Below are positions 16,617-26,108 of a stretch of DNA of 64,000 nt, in pieces (within the stretch, counting starts at the first letter, position 1; every line of letters starts with the position of its first letter). A program made the translations under genes and the position numbers. The notes below the pieces were generated by a model, which did no database searches, was not told the DNA's origin, and worked only from the letters and a program-made list of their open reading frames with translations. The stretch is from Acidimicrobiia bacterium (GTDB lineage Bacteria; Actinomycetota; Acidimicrobiia; Acidimicrobiales; Aldehydirespiratoraceae): positions 109,685 through 173,684 of the forward strand of contig JAJEHD010000014.1 in NCBI GenBank assembly GCA_022819505.1. Reading direction: 5' to 3'.

Positions 16617-17755
16617 AGCGGCTGGTTCAGCACGGTCTGCTCAGGCCGCCGGTGGCGCTTGACCCGTCTCAGGATCCTCCAGACGACCCAGGCGACCAGC
16701 GCGGTGAACAGGATCTCCAGCGGCACCCCGAAGCGGGCCGGATCGGTGAACCAGTGGCCGACCCGCAGGGGCCATCCGGCAACGAACCGCACCACCGGCA
16801 GCAGCACGAACTCGCCCTGGTTGAAATAGAACTCCACCACCAGGTACAGGGCCAGGTAGACCGCGGTCGCGAAGCGCCGCGCCAGTGCGCTGGCCACTCC
16901 CTGGCGCCAGCCCAGCAGCAGGGCGCCGAGCACGCCCAGAGCGCACAGGACGCCGATGCGCTCGGCGGTGGCGTCGTCGATCCAGTTGCTGACCGCCGCC
17001 TGGAACTCGGTGAACTTGTCGACCAGGACGTTGGTGGCCCGCGGGTTGTCGATGATCTGGAGCTCCCACCAGCCGTAGTTGGCGACATAGACCCCCGACG
17101 CGAGCAGCACCAGGCCCGAGATCGGGTTGATCCAGCGGAACATCCTGCGCATGGCCGGTACCACGCTGGAACGGGCCGTGGCCAGGGCCAGGGTCAGGAA
17201 CGTCATCACGGCGCCCATGCCGACGCCGTAGGCCACGAAGTTGGCGGTGCCGTTGGCCACCCCGTCGGCTGAGAAGCTGGTGGCCACTGCGGCGATGAAC
17301 AAGCCGATAGTGCACGACAGCGACACGACCGCGTAGCTGACGCCGAACATGAAGACCGAGCCCATGCCCCTGCTGCCGGTGCCCCGGTTCATCTTCGGCA
17401 ACCGCAGGTTGATGGCCCGCCCGGCCAGCAGCCAAAGGCCGAGCAGCGCCATTACCACGCCGATGGCGATGGTCACGTAGCCGATGCGGTCGAGCACCGT
17501 GCCCTGGCTGAGCACCGTCTCGAACAGCAGGCCGAAGGCGCCGAACACCAGCACGAATCCGGCCGTGAGGGTGAGGGCCACCGCCATGGCCCGCAACATC
17601 GCGCCGAGCGCCTGGCTGCCCGAGGACGGCCGGTCGCCGGACTGCTCCACGCCGATGAAGTACGACAGGTAGGCGGGCAGCAGCGCGAAGCCGCACGGGT
17701 TGAACGCGGCGACCAGGCCTAACGAGAACGGGTAGGCGACGGTTGCCCAGTCCAT
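16613..17755 (-). CDS. ccdA: CcdA/DsbD-type transmembrane thiol transporter
   Basis: 380 residues. The core has the two membrane Cys of the family, in FNPCGFALLPAYLSY and VVSLSCTIGLF, within about six helices. It passes reducing power across the membrane, usually to apocytochrome c or extracytoplasmic thioredoxins. It is longer than the usual 220-240 residues: a C-terminal extension of about 150 residues adds three or four hydrophobic segments. The thioredoxin gene directly upstream on the same strand is its likely partner. The preceding 50 bp contain a 14-bp direct repeat that duplicates the ATG region (17751 and 17786). Confidence 0.85.
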   Translation of the reverse strand: MDWATVAYPFSLGLVAAFNPCGFALLPAYLSYFIGVEQSGDRPSSGSQALGAMLRAMAVALTLTAGFVLVFGAFGLLFETVLSQGTVLDRIGYVTIAIGVVMALLGLWLLAGRAINLRLPKMNRGTGSRGMGSVFMFGVSYAVVSLSCTIGLFIAAVATSFSADGVANGTANFVAYGVGMGAVMTFLTLALATARSSVVPAMRRMFRWINPISGLVLLASGVYVANYGWWELQIIDNPRATNVLVDKFTEFQAAVSNWIDDATAERIGVLCALGVLGALLLGWRQGVASALARRFATAVYLALYLVVEFYFNQGEFVLLPVVRFVAGWPLRVGHWFTDPARFGVPLEILFTALVAWVVWRILRRVKRHRRPEQTVLNQPL

Positions 17756-17795
17756 GATCCCTACTGCCCGGCCGCTCGGTGGCGCTCCATGATCC

Positions 17796-18368
17796 CTACG
17801 GTCTAGCCGCTACGAGCAGCACATTCTCGACGAGTTCGGCCAGCGCTTCGGCGTCGAGGACTCCGGCGAAGGTGTCGAGCAGTTCGCCGTCGGGCGACAC
17901 GAAGGCGGTGGTGGGCATGGCGATGCTCTCCGTTGCCCCGTACACCTCCAGGTCGAGGTCCCAGCCCACGTCGTAGGTGACGCCTGTCCGCTCCACCAGG
18001 TCGAGAGCGGCCTGCGTCGACGAGTCCTGCGACAGGCCCAGGAACGCCACCCGGCCTTCGAGACTCTCGAACACGTCCTGGAACTCTGGCATCTCCCGAA
18101 CGCACGGCGGGCACCACGACGCGAAGAAGTTCACCACCAGCGGGGTGCCCTCGTAGTCGGCGATAGCGCCGGTACCGCCGTCGAAGAGTTCGAAGGTGAG
18201 GTCGGAGAGGTCGGTGCCCTCGGAAACGTCCGGCGAGAGGACAGCCTCAGCGGCGAAGGCGATCGCGGTCGCAGCCGCCACCGCGGCAAGCGCGACGAGC
18301 AGGCGTATCCGGATGCCGCCTCGCCCGTCCGGTTCGTCCTTCACGACTCCGCCCTCGGATGTCGGCAT
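17796..18368 (-). CDS. Membrane-anchored TlpA/ResA-like thioredoxin
   Basis: 190 residues: short cytoplasmic tail, one membrane helix (about residues 22-44), then a thioredoxin fold with active site FFASWCPPCVREMP and the cis-Pro loop IAMPTTAFVSPDG. Proteins of this type reduce apocytochrome c or other extracytoplasmic disulfides, taking electrons from CcdA, whose gene is next downstream. Together they probably serve maturation of the caa3 heme c domain and other c-type cytochromes (inference). Confidence 0.88.
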   Translation of the reverse strand: MPTSEGGVVKDEPDGRGGIRIRLLVALAAVAAATAIAFAAEAVLSPDVSEGTDLSDLTFELFDGGTGAIADYEGTPLVVNFFASWCPPCVREMPEFQDVFESLEGRVAFLGLSQDSSTQAALDLVERTGVTYDVGWDLDLEVYGATESIAMPTTAFVSPDGELLDTFAGVLDAEALAELVENVLLVAARP

Positions 18369-18381
18369 GGCCAGGCGGGCG

Positions 18382-19497
18382 TTACCGGTCGCGGCCGGGA
18401 TGAGCCCGGTCGGGACCAGCCGGTCGGTAGAGCAGCAGGCCGCGGTCGTCGCGGGTGCTTTCGACCTCCCCGATCACCCGCAGGTGCTCCAGATGGGCGA
18501 ACGTCTCGCTGGCGGCCATGTCCCCCCAGGCCCGCTCGGAGAAGAGCTCCCTCATGTAGGCCTCCACCGGCGCGTCGCCGAGCGCGGCGGCCGCCGCTCG
18601 CAGAACGTCGAGCCGCTCGACGTGGTGGCGGTGGATGCTGTCGGTACGGCCCCGCAGGTCGGTGAACGGGTGGCCGTGGGCGGGCAGGCACACCTTTACC
18701 CCCTCGAAGGCTCCCACCCGGGCCAGCGACTCGAAGAAGGCCGCCAGCGGGTCGCCGATGTCGGTCGAGCCCGCGATGTGGGGCGTGATGGTGGGGAGCA
18801 CGTGGTCCCCTGACAGGAGCACGCCCTCGGTCGGGTCCCACAGGCACAGGTGGTCGATGGTATGGCCGGGGGTGTGGACCGCGAACCAGTCCCGCCCCGC
18901 CAGCCGCACCGGGTCGCCCTCCGCGACCCGGATGGTCGGCTCGGGCACCCGGAAGCGGGGCACCTGGCCCGCAACGTTGCTCTGGATGAACAGGCGGATG
19001 GCCTCGTCGGGGGGCGGTTCCCTGCGGGTGCCCCACGGGGTGCTGCCCCGGTCCGCCAGCTTGGCCTTCCAGAGCTCGACCAGAGCCTCGGCGTCCAACT
19101 CGAGCAGCTCCAGGTCGATGTCGGCGTTGGCGTCGTCGGCCGCCGGGCTGGAGGTGAAGGCGTCGTGGGCCAGCAGCTCGGCGCCGGTCTCCTCGCGCAG
19201 CTGGTGGCTGCCGCCGTAGTGGTCGGGGTGGGAGTGCGTGACGACGGTGGTGTGCACTCGGCGCAGGGGAATGCCGGCCTGCTCGAGCCGGTCGACCAGC
19301 GCCGACCACGACTCCTCGCCGGGCAGTCCGGGGTCCACCAGGGCCGCTCCGTCGGAGTCGACCAGCGCGTAGCAGTTGACGTGACCCAGGCCCGGCATGC
19401 TCACCGGAAGCTGCAGCCGCAGCACGCCGGGCGCCACCTCGGTCACCTCCGGGGAGGCGGGCTCCTGCTCCTGCTTCCTGTAGGTCTTCACGCTCAC
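18382..19497 (-). CDS. Metallo-beta-lactamase fold hydrolase
   Basis: 371 residues. Metal-site motif TTVVTHSHPDHYGG, then HTPGHTIDHLCLW, SGDHVLP and a late CLPAHGHPF, the full set of dinuclear Zn ligands. A C-terminal helical domain (about 290-360) resembles the winged-helix/LACTB2-type tail, which suggests a nuclease or thioesterase role rather than lactamase. GTG start 19497 overlaps the stop of orn, so the two are cotranscribed; orn degrades nanoRNA, making an RNA-related role possible but unproven. Confidence 0.82.
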   Translation of the reverse strand: MSVKTYRKQEQEPASPEVTEVAPGVLRLQLPVSMPGLGHVNCYALVDSDGAALVDPGLPGEESWSALVDRLEQAGIPLRRVHTTVVTHSHPDHYGGSHQLREETGAELLAHDAFTSSPAADDANADIDLELLELDAEALVELWKAKLADRGSTPWGTRREPPPDEAIRLFIQSNVAGQVPRFRVPEPTIRVAEGDPVRLAGRDWFAVHTPGHTIDHLCLWDPTEGVLLSGDHVLPTITPHIAGSTDIGDPLAAFFESLARVGAFEGVKVCLPAHGHPFTDLRGRTDSIHRHHVERLDVLRAAAAALGDAPVEAYMRELFSERAWGDMAASETFAHLEHLRVIGEVESTRDDRGLLLYRPAGPDRAHPGRDR

Positions 19498-20048
19498 GGC
19501 GCACTCTCGGTGATGCTGCCGATGAAGCCGGCCCGGCGGTACCAGCGCAACTCCTCAAGGCTCTCGGTGATGTCGTCGAGGGCCCGGTGGCCCCCTGCCT
19601 TGGCGGGTGCACCCTCATACACCGATGGTTGCCAGCGGCGGGCCAGCTCTTTCACGGTGGACACGTCGATCGACCGGTAGTGCAGGAAGTTCTCGACCTC
19701 CGGCAGGTGCCGGGCCAGGAAGCGGCGGTCGGTGCCGATGGAGTTGCCGCACAGCGGAACGGTTCTGGGCGCGTCGATGTGTGATCGCAGGAACGAGAGC
19801 ACCTCGCCACCGGCATCGGACAGGCTCACGGTCGAGGCTCTCACCGCGTCGAGCAGGCCGCTGCTGGTGTGCATCGTGCGCACGGTGTCGCCCATGCCGG
19901 CCAGAACCTCCTCCGGCTGGTGGATCACGAGATCGGGTCCGGTGGCGACGATCCGGAGGTCGTCGTCGGTGATGAGCACGGCGATCTCGACGATGGAATG
20001 GAGTTCGGGGTCGAGGCCGGTCATCTCCAAGTCCATCCAGGCGAGCAC
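19494..20048 (-). CDS. orn: Oligoribonuclease (nanoRNA 3'-5' exonuclease)
   Basis: 184 residues from GTG 20048. DEDDh exonuclease: WMDLEMTGLDPE (first Asp/Glu pair), LCGNSIGTDRRFL, YRSIDVSTVKELARRW and GGHRALDDI (last His/Asp). It hydrolyses 2-5 nt RNAs and pGpG. Earlier in-frame starts exist up to 20180, but the GTG gives the usual N-terminus (LAWMDLEMTG close to residue 1), and a TATCCT box lies 7 nt before it on the minus strand. Confidence 0.92.
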   Translation of the reverse strand: MLAWMDLEMTGLDPELHSIVEIAVLITDDDLRIVATGPDLVIHQPEEVLAGMGDTVRTMHTSSGLLDAVRASTVSLSDAGGEVLSFLRSHIDAPRTVPLCGNSIGTDRRFLARHLPEVENFLHYRSIDVSTVKELARRWQPSVYEGAPAKAGGHRALDDITESLEELRWYRRAGFIGSITESAP

Positions 20049-20055
20049 CCGCGGC

Positions 20056-20061
20056 AGGATA
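20056..20061 (-). promoter_or_regulatory. Putative -10 box (TATCCT) for orn, leaderless start
   Basis: Minus-strand TATCCT ends 7 nt before the GTG at 20048 and helps decide that start. Confidence 0.45.
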
Positions 20062-20209
20062 ACGATCCCCAGCGGCGGCGCGGGATGCCGCGGGCACCGG
20101 CTGTGCATCCCGCTCTTGTTCGCTGCGACCTGAGGGCCGCTCGGGTCACGGCCTCGCTGCACGTATTGCGACTTCGTCATCGTGGTCGCCCACCGCTCGG
20201 CCTCTTGGC

Positions 20210-20215
20210 TACTCT
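20210..20215 (+). promoter_or_regulatory. Putative -10 box (TACTCT) for dut, leaderless start
   Basis: TACTCT ends 6 nt before the GTG at 20222. No Shine-Dalgarno is seen. Confidence 0.4.
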
Positions 20216-20221
20216 CGGCCG

Positions 20222-20659
20222 GTGCTCGACGTTCCCGTGCTCCGGCTCGATCCTGACCTGTCCCTGCCCGCCTATGCCCGGCCCGGAGACGCCGGCATCG
20301 ACTTGATGGCCCGCGTCTCGACCGTGATCCAGCCGGGCGGTGGTCGGGCGCTGGTGCCGACAGGCGTCGCCGTCTCCCTGCCGGAGGGCTGCGCCGGCTT
20401 CGTCCTGCCCCGGAGCGGCCTTACGCTGAAGCACGGTGTGACCTGCCTCAACACCCCCGGCCTGATCGACTCCGGCTACCGGGGCGAGCTCAAGGTGATC
20501 CTGGTCAACACCGACCCGCTCCAGCCGTTCACGCTGGAGCGGGGCGAACGGATCGCCCAGCTGGTGGTGATGGCGGTTCCGCAGGTGCGCCTGGTGGAGG
20601 TGGACAGCCTCGACCCCTCGACGCGCGGCGACCAGGGATTCGGATCGACCGGGCGCTGA
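20222..20659 (+). CDS. dut: Deoxyuridine 5'-triphosphate nucleotidohydrolase
   Basis: 145 residues, the standard trimeric dUTPase size. The five conserved motifs are visible: PGDAGIDLMA, PRSGLTLKHGV (with the catalytic Ser), GLIDSGYRGELKV (catalytic Asp), ERIAQLVV and the C-terminal P-loop-like RGDQGFGSTGR. It hydrolyses dUTP to dUMP and diphosphate. Monocistronic; it converges with the anti-sigma-like gene 18 bp downstream. Confidence 0.96.
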   Translation: MLDVPVLRLDPDLSLPAYARPGDAGIDLMARVSTVIQPGGGRALVPTGVAVSLPEGCAGFVLPRSGLTLKHGVTCLNTPGLIDSGYRGELKVILVNTDPLQPFTLERGERIAQLVVMAVPQVRLVEVDSLDPSTRGDQGFGSTGR

Positions 20660-20677
20660 ATTCTAGGCGCTGGAGTA

Positions 20678-21079
20678 TCAGGCCGCGGGCCGGCTGCCGG
20701 GCCGGCCAATGTCCTTGCACATCAGCAGCCGTCCCCGCTCGGGCTCCACTGTGGCCGTTATGTTCGAGGCGTCGGCCGCCTTCTTGAACCGGGCGGCGTC
20801 GGTGGCTGCGACGCTGGCCCCGTCGGTCCGCTCCAAGTCCACCTCGAGGCGGCCTCCGTGGGCCCGGAGCACGCACACGATGGTGGCGTCGGGACCTGCG
20901 GGCGGCGCGAGCAGCAACTCTGTCGCCTGGTCCATGGCCGCGCGCAACTCGTCGATCTCAGTGAACGACATGCCCTGGCGCAGCGCTACCGCAGCCGCGC
21001 CGACGCGTACGATCCGGCCGCAGGCGGCGGTGGCGGGCACCTTCAGGACTATCTCGTCGATGGCGAGCGCATCGCTCAC
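20678..21079 (-). CDS. RsbW-like histidine-kinase-fold protein (divergent anti-sigma factor type)
   Basis: 133 residues. VLKVPATAACGRIVRVGAAA followed by MSFTEIDELRAAMDQATELL matches the start of actinobacterial RsbW/UsfX proteins (their ...IEDLRIAVDEA.. helix), in which the N-box normally binds ATP-Mg. Here the key Glu/Asn positions look altered (RAAMDQATELLLAP), and the G-box region is short, so ATP binding is uncertain. A role in sigma-factor partner switching is inference. The gene is isolated, divergent from lysC. GTG 21079 was chosen because it gives the family-like start. Confidence 0.55.
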   Translation of the reverse strand: MSDALAIDEIVLKVPATAACGRIVRVGAAAVALRQGMSFTEIDELRAAMDQATELLLAPPAGPDATIVCVLRAHGGRLEVDLERTDGASVAATDAARFKKAADASNITATVEPERGRLLMCKDIGRPGSRPAA

Positions 21080-21161
21080 ACCCAAAGAATGCCACGGATT
21101 CGCGCAGTTTCTGCAGCTTGCGTCGCGACGCTGACCGGCCGGGCACCACCGACTGCGCCGG

Positions 21162-21167
21162 TAGCCT
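21162..21167 (+). promoter_or_regulatory. Putative -10 box (TAGCCT) for lysC, leaderless start
   Basis: TAGCCT ends 8 nt before GTG 21176. The same ggtagcctg string precedes asd at the same distance (22558). Confidence 0.45.
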
Positions 21168-21175
21168 GACCGGCG

Positions 21176-22414
21176 GTGGCATTCGTAGTAGAGAAGTTCG
21201 GCGGCACCTCGGTAGCCGGCCCCGACCGCATCCGCGTCGTAGCCGACCACGTGGCGCGCCGCCGCAGCCACGGCGACGAGGTCGTGCTGGTCGTCTCGGC
21301 CATGGGCAGTGAGACCGACCAACTGCTCCGGATGGCCTCCGACGTGGCCGCGGACCCGCCCGGCCGCGAGGTCGACATGCTCATCACCGGGGGGGAGCGC
21401 AAGGCCTGCGCCCTGATGGCCATGGCACTGAGCGACGTGGGCGTGGCCGCGGCATCGTTCACCGGCAGCCAGGCCGGGTTCCGCACCGACACCACCCACA
21501 CCGGCGCCAAGATCCTGGCGATCACGCCCGGCCGGATCACCGATGCGCTGGCTCGCGGCGTCGTACCGGTGGTGGGCGGTTCTCAGGGCGTGTCCGTCGA
21601 CGGCGACGTGACGTTCTTCGGCCGGGGAGGCTCCGACACCACTGCGGTGGCGCTGGCCCATGTCCTCGGGGCGGACTATTGCGAGATCTACACCGATGTG
21701 CCCGGCGTGTTCAGCGCCGACCCCCGCCTCGTGCCCGAGGCCCGGCGCATGGATGCGGTCTCGTTCGACGAGCTGCTGGAGATGACCGCCAGCGGCTGCC
21801 CGAAGCCGGCCATGCGGGCGGTGGAGCTGGCCAGGACCTATGGCGTTGAGCTGCACGTGCGATCCGCGTTCAGCTGGATGCCGGGCACCACAGTTACCGG
21901 GGAGGAAGCCATGGAGCACGCCATCATCTCGGCCGTCACCCACGACGCCAGCGAGGCGAAGATGACCGTCTCAGGGGTCGCCGACAAGCCCGGAGTGGCC
22001 GGCCGGCTGTTCCGGGCGCTGGCTGACACCGACGTGAACATCGACATGATCGTTCAGAACGTGTCGAGCGAGGGCGTCACCGACATCAGCTTCACCGTGC
22101 CGAAGCTGCAGCTCGACGCAGCCCGGTCGGTGGCGCAGGGACTCATCGGTGAGCTGGGTGCCGACGACGTGTCCGCCGACGACGGCATCTCCCGAGTGAG
22201 CCTGATCGGCGCCGGCATGCAGACCAATCCGGGCGTGGCCGCCCGGATGTTCGAGACGCTGGCCGCCGCCGGAATCAACATCGAGATGATCTCGACGTCC
22301 GCCATCCGCATCTCCTGCGTGATCCGGGCCGGGGACATGGAGCGGGCCGTGGTGGCGCTGCACGAGTCGTTCGAGCTCGACAAGGACCCCGCCGACCGCC
22401 GCAACGTCTACTGA
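21176..22414 (+). CDS. lysC: Aspartate kinase
   Basis: 412 residues. Kinase domain opens with VVEKFGGTSVAGPDRI; VVGGSQGVSVDGDVTFFGRGGSDTTA forms the substrate and nucleotide site. Two ACT domains follow (about 262-335 and 345-405), with NVSSEGVTDISFT and GINIEMISTSAIRISCVI, the region that binds Lys/Thr for feedback inhibition in relatives. First step of the aspartate family (lysine, DAP, threonine, methionine). It precedes asd, as in Corynebacterium. An internal start with a good ribosome site at 21911 probably yields a separate regulatory beta subunit. Confidence 0.97.
   Translation: MAFVVEKFGGTSVAGPDRIRVVADHVARRRSHGDEVVLVVSAMGSETDQLLRMASDVAADPPGREVDMLITGGERKACALMAMALSDVGVAAASFTGSQAGFRTDTTHTGAKILAITPGRITDALARGVVPVVGGSQGVSVDGDVTFFGRGGSDTTAVALAHVLGADYCEIYTDVPGVFSADPRLVPEARRMDAVSFDELLEMTASGCPKPAMRAVELARTYGVELHVRSAFSWMPGTTVTGEEAMEHAIISAVTHDASEAKMTVSGVADKPGVAGRLFRALADTDVNIDMIVQNVSSEGVTDISFTVPKLQLDAARSVAQGLIGELGADDVSADDGISRVSLIGAGMQTNPGVAARMFETLAAAGINIEMISTSAIRISCVIRAGDMERAVVALHESFELDKDPADRRNVY
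21911..22414 (+). CDS. lysC: Likely internal translation start: aspartate kinase beta subunit
   Basis: In-frame ATG 21911 is preceded 6 nt upstream by GGGGAGG, the best Shine-Dalgarno near lysC. The product (MEHAIISAVTHDASEAKMTV, 167 residues) corresponds to the alpha2beta2 regulatory subunit that Corynebacterium and Bacillus produce from an internal start at the equivalent place. Production here is inferred. Confidence 0.55.
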   Translation: MEHAIISAVTHDASEAKMTVSGVADKPGVAGRLFRALADTDVNIDMIVQNVSSEGVTDISFTVPKLQLDAARSVAQGLIGELGADDVSADDGISRVSLIGAGMQTNPGVAARMFETLAAAGINIEMISTSAIRISCVIRAGDMERAVVALHESFELDKDPADRRNVY

Positions 22415-23611
<1,197 letters not shown>

Positions 23612-23616
23612 CCCGC

Positions 23617-23639
23617 GCCCGGCGAGCCTGCGGCCGGGC
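23617..23639. terminator. Stem-loop between convergent genes
   Basis: Arms gcccggc and gccgggc (7 bp) with a 9-nt loop sit between the stops of asd and the dehydrogenase gene. No T-run follows, so factor-independent termination is uncertain. Confidence 0.35.
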
Positions 23640-23647
23640 TCGGCCCC

Positions 23648-24673
23648 TCAGGCGACTTGATGGTGCAGCGGGCCGCCTTCCAAGACGGCCAGCAGGTTGG
23701 CGTACTCGGCCCGGCGCCCGGCCGTGTCGATCACCAGCCCGGCCTGGGCCGAGTGGGGGGTCAGCACCACGTTGGCCCCAGGGTCGGCGGCCAGGGCCAC
23801 GAGGGGGTTGTCGGGCCTGACCGGCTCCCAAGCGAACCCGTCGGTGGCCACCCCGCCCAGGTGCCCGGACCGGTAGGCGCGGGCCACCGCCTCCTCGTCG
23901 AGCAGGGCGCTGGCTCCGGCGTTGATCAGCAGCGATCCGGGCTTCAGGAGGCTCAGGAACCGGTCGTCGGCGATCTCGGCGGTGTCGGCGGAATGGGGCA
24001 GCAGCAGCACTACCGCGTCCGAGCGGCCCAGCAGGTCGTCAAGGCCGGCGTAGGCGATCTGCATCTGCTTCTCGGCCCAGTCCGGCATCCGGTTCCGCCG
24101 GTGGTAGAGGAGCTCGCAGCCGAACGCGCCGAGCCGTAGAGCCAGTTCGGTCCCGATCTCGCCCAGACCGACGATCCCGACGGTGCAGTCCCGCAGCTGG
24201 CGGACGCCGCTCATCTTCGACCAGTCGATCAGGAAGGTGTCCGCGTCGCAGCGCTGGGGAGGCCCCCACTCGGCGCTGGCCTCGGTGACGATCCGCTCAG
24301 CGGCGCGGGTGCGCTTGAGCAGGGCCATCAGCTGCATGACGACATGCTCGGCCACCATGGCGCACTGGGGCAGGGGCCACCGGCACACCGGGATCCGGGC
24401 CCGCCGGGCTGCGTCGAGGTCGATGTCGTGGACCTGGAGTCCGAGGCGCTGGACAAGCCGCAGCCCGCGTCCGGCCTCGATGATCGAAGCGTCGATGACC
24501 CGGGACCGCTCGCTCACCAGGAACTCGGCGCTGGCCACCGCATCGATGATCTCCGGGGTCGAGGGCGACACCAGCATGACGAGCTCGAGTTCGGCGGGGC
24601 AGGCGGCCCGGGCCACCTCGGTGTGAACCGGCGCCCTGTGGGTGACGTAGACGGTTCGGTGCGGCGCCGTCAC
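23648..24673 (-). CDS. D-isomer-specific 2-hydroxyacid dehydrogenase family protein
   Basis: 341 residues from GTG 24673, which overlaps the stop of the upstream amidohydrolase (GTGA). NAD-binding motif CTVGIVGLGEIGTELALRLGAFG (about 145-167), RLGLQVHDIDLDAAR in the substrate domain, and NPLVALAADPGANVVLTPHSA with the catalytic His near the C-terminus. Family enzymes interconvert 2-oxo and D-2-hydroxy acids. It is translationally coupled to the amidohydrolase, suggesting successive steps in one catabolic route; substrate unknown. Confidence 0.85.
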   Translation of the reverse strand: MTAPHRTVYVTHRAPVHTEVARAACPAELELVMLVSPSTPEIIDAVASAEFLVSERSRVIDASIIEAGRGLRLVQRLGLQVHDIDLDAARRARIPVCRWPLPQCAMVAEHVVMQLMALLKRTRAAERIVTEASAEWGPPQRCDADTFLIDWSKMSGVRQLRDCTVGIVGLGEIGTELALRLGAFGCELLYHRRNRMPDWAEKQMQIAYAGLDDLLGRSDAVVLLLPHSADTAEIADDRFLSLLKPGSLLINAGASALLDEEAVARAYRSGHLGGVATDGFAWEPVRPDNPLVALAADPGANVVLTPHSAQAGLVIDTAGRRAEYANLLAVLEGGPLHHQVA

Positions 24674-26076
24674 ACCGTCGGCCACTCGGACTCCAGCCCG
24701 GTGACGCCGGCTCTGGCTGCCACCGCCCGGAAGCGGCCCTTCACGTCGTCGAGCACCGCGTCCTCGTCCATGGTGAGCACCACCCGGTTGCGCATGACCA
24801 CCTGACCGTTGATCACAACGGTGTCGACATCGGAGCCCTGGGCCGCGAAGACCGTCGTCGCCACCGGGTTCCACACCGGCTGAAGGTGGGGGGCGTCGGT
24901 GTCGATGGTGATGAAGTCGGCCTTCTTGTGCGGCTCCAGCGAGCCGAGCGAATCGCCGAGTCCGATGGCCCGGGCGCCGTTGAGGGTGGCCATCTCCAGC
25001 ACCGTCTCGGGGCCGATGGCCAGGCGGGTGCCGGCTCGCTGGCGGGCGGAGTGGCAGGCGATGCGCATGTCCCTCAGCACGTCGAGGTTGGCGTTGGAGG
25101 GGGCCGCGTCGCAGCCGAGGGCGACGTTGACCCCGGCCGCCAGCATGTCGGTGACCGCCGCCGGGCCCCAGGCTGCGGAGGCGTTGTTGGCCGGGTTGTG
25201 CGACACCGAGGTCCCGGTGGCGGCCAGGAGCTCATGGTCGTCGTCGTCGGCCACGGTGCAGTGGGCGAGCACGGTGCGGGGTCCGAGCAGGCCGTGGCCA
25301 CCGGCGAGTTCGACGTGGCTGCGGAATCCGAGGCTGCGGGCGAAGTCGTTGTCCGAGGGCAGCTCGGCCAGATGGATGGTGATGCCCATGGCGCGCTCGC
25401 GGGCCAGCTCCGACACCTCGTCGTAGAGGGACAGATCGCAGGCCGGTTCGGCCGAGCGGCAGCCGAACCACACCTGGAGCCGCCCGTCGCCGGCACCCTC
25501 CCAGCGGTCGTGTGCGTTCAGGGTCTGGGCGATGGAGGACTCCCGGGTCTGCCACATGCCATGGTGCCAGCCCAGCTCGTCGCGGATCTCGGGGCTCACG
25601 GCCATCACGATCTTGCCGAGGGCGGCCCGGATGCCCGAGCCGACGCACGCCTCGGCGATCCCGTCGAATCCGTAGCGCTCGGCCAGCAGGCATTCCACGA
25701 AGGAGGTCGTGCCCGACTTGATCATCTCCAGCACGGCCAGGCGGGCGCTGGCGACGGCGTCGGCCTCGGTGTAGGAGCCCTGCAACGGGAAGATGCGCCC
25801 GAACAGCCAGTTGGAGAACTCCGCCAGCCGCTTGCCCTCCGACACCCCCCGCAGCATGGTCTGGGCCAGGTGCACATGGGTGTCGACCAGCCCCGGCAGC
25901 ACGATGTGGCCGCTGACGTCGATCTCCTTGGTGCCGGCGTAGCGGGCCCGGAGTTCGGAGGTCTTGCCCACCGCCTCGATGCGGCCGCCGGAGACCACCA
26001 CCGCGCCGTCGTCGATGATCTCCCGGGCCGGGTTCATCGTGATGATTGTCCCGTGGGTGAAGATCGTGGCTGGCAC
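24670..26076 (-). CDS. Metal-dependent amidohydrolase/deaminase (SsnA/TrzA/AtzB-like)
   Basis: 468 residues. Metal site HxH in LPGLVDTHVHLAQTML, further ligands in TIHLAELPSD and VLAHCTVAD, and the catalytic Asp in ALGCDAAPSNANLD. This is the subgroup containing SAH/MTA deaminase, 8-oxoguanine deaminase and chlorohydrolases acting on purines or triazines. Start GTG 26076 is preferred because a minus-strand TACGGT box lies 7 nt before it; GTG 26085 is also in frame. First gene of a two-gene unit with the 2-hydroxyacid dehydrogenase. Confidence 0.85.
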   Translation of the reverse strand: MPATIFTHGTIITMNPAREIIDDGAVVVSGGRIEAVGKTSELRARYAGTKEIDVSGHIVLPGLVDTHVHLAQTMLRGVSEGKRLAEFSNWLFGRIFPLQGSYTEADAVASARLAVLEMIKSGTTSFVECLLAERYGFDGIAEACVGSGIRAALGKIVMAVSPEIRDELGWHHGMWQTRESSIAQTLNAHDRWEGAGDGRLQVWFGCRSAEPACDLSLYDEVSELARERAMGITIHLAELPSDNDFARSLGFRSHVELAGGHGLLGPRTVLAHCTVADDDDHELLAATGTSVSHNPANNASAAWGPAAVTDMLAAGVNVALGCDAAPSNANLDVLRDMRIACHSARQRAGTRLAIGPETVLEMATLNGARAIGLGDSLGSLEPHKKADFITIDTDAPHLQPVWNPVATTVFAAQGSDVDTVVINGQVVMRNRVVLTMDEDAVLDDVKGRFRAVAARAGVTGLESEWPTV

Positions 26077-26083
26077 CGTAGAC

Positions 26084-26089
26084 ACCGTA
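26084..26089 (-). promoter_or_regulatory. Putative -10 box (TACGGT), leaderless start
   Basis: Minus-strand TACGGT ends 7 nt before the GTG at 26076 of the amidohydrolase. Confidence 0.4.
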
Positions 26090-26108
26090 ACGGGCCTGAG
26101 TTGGGGCG

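Noticed and set aside
21080..21175. Possible lysine riboswitch upstream of lysC
   Set aside because: Only 96 bp between divergent genes and a likely -10 box 8 nt before the start leave no room for an aptamer.
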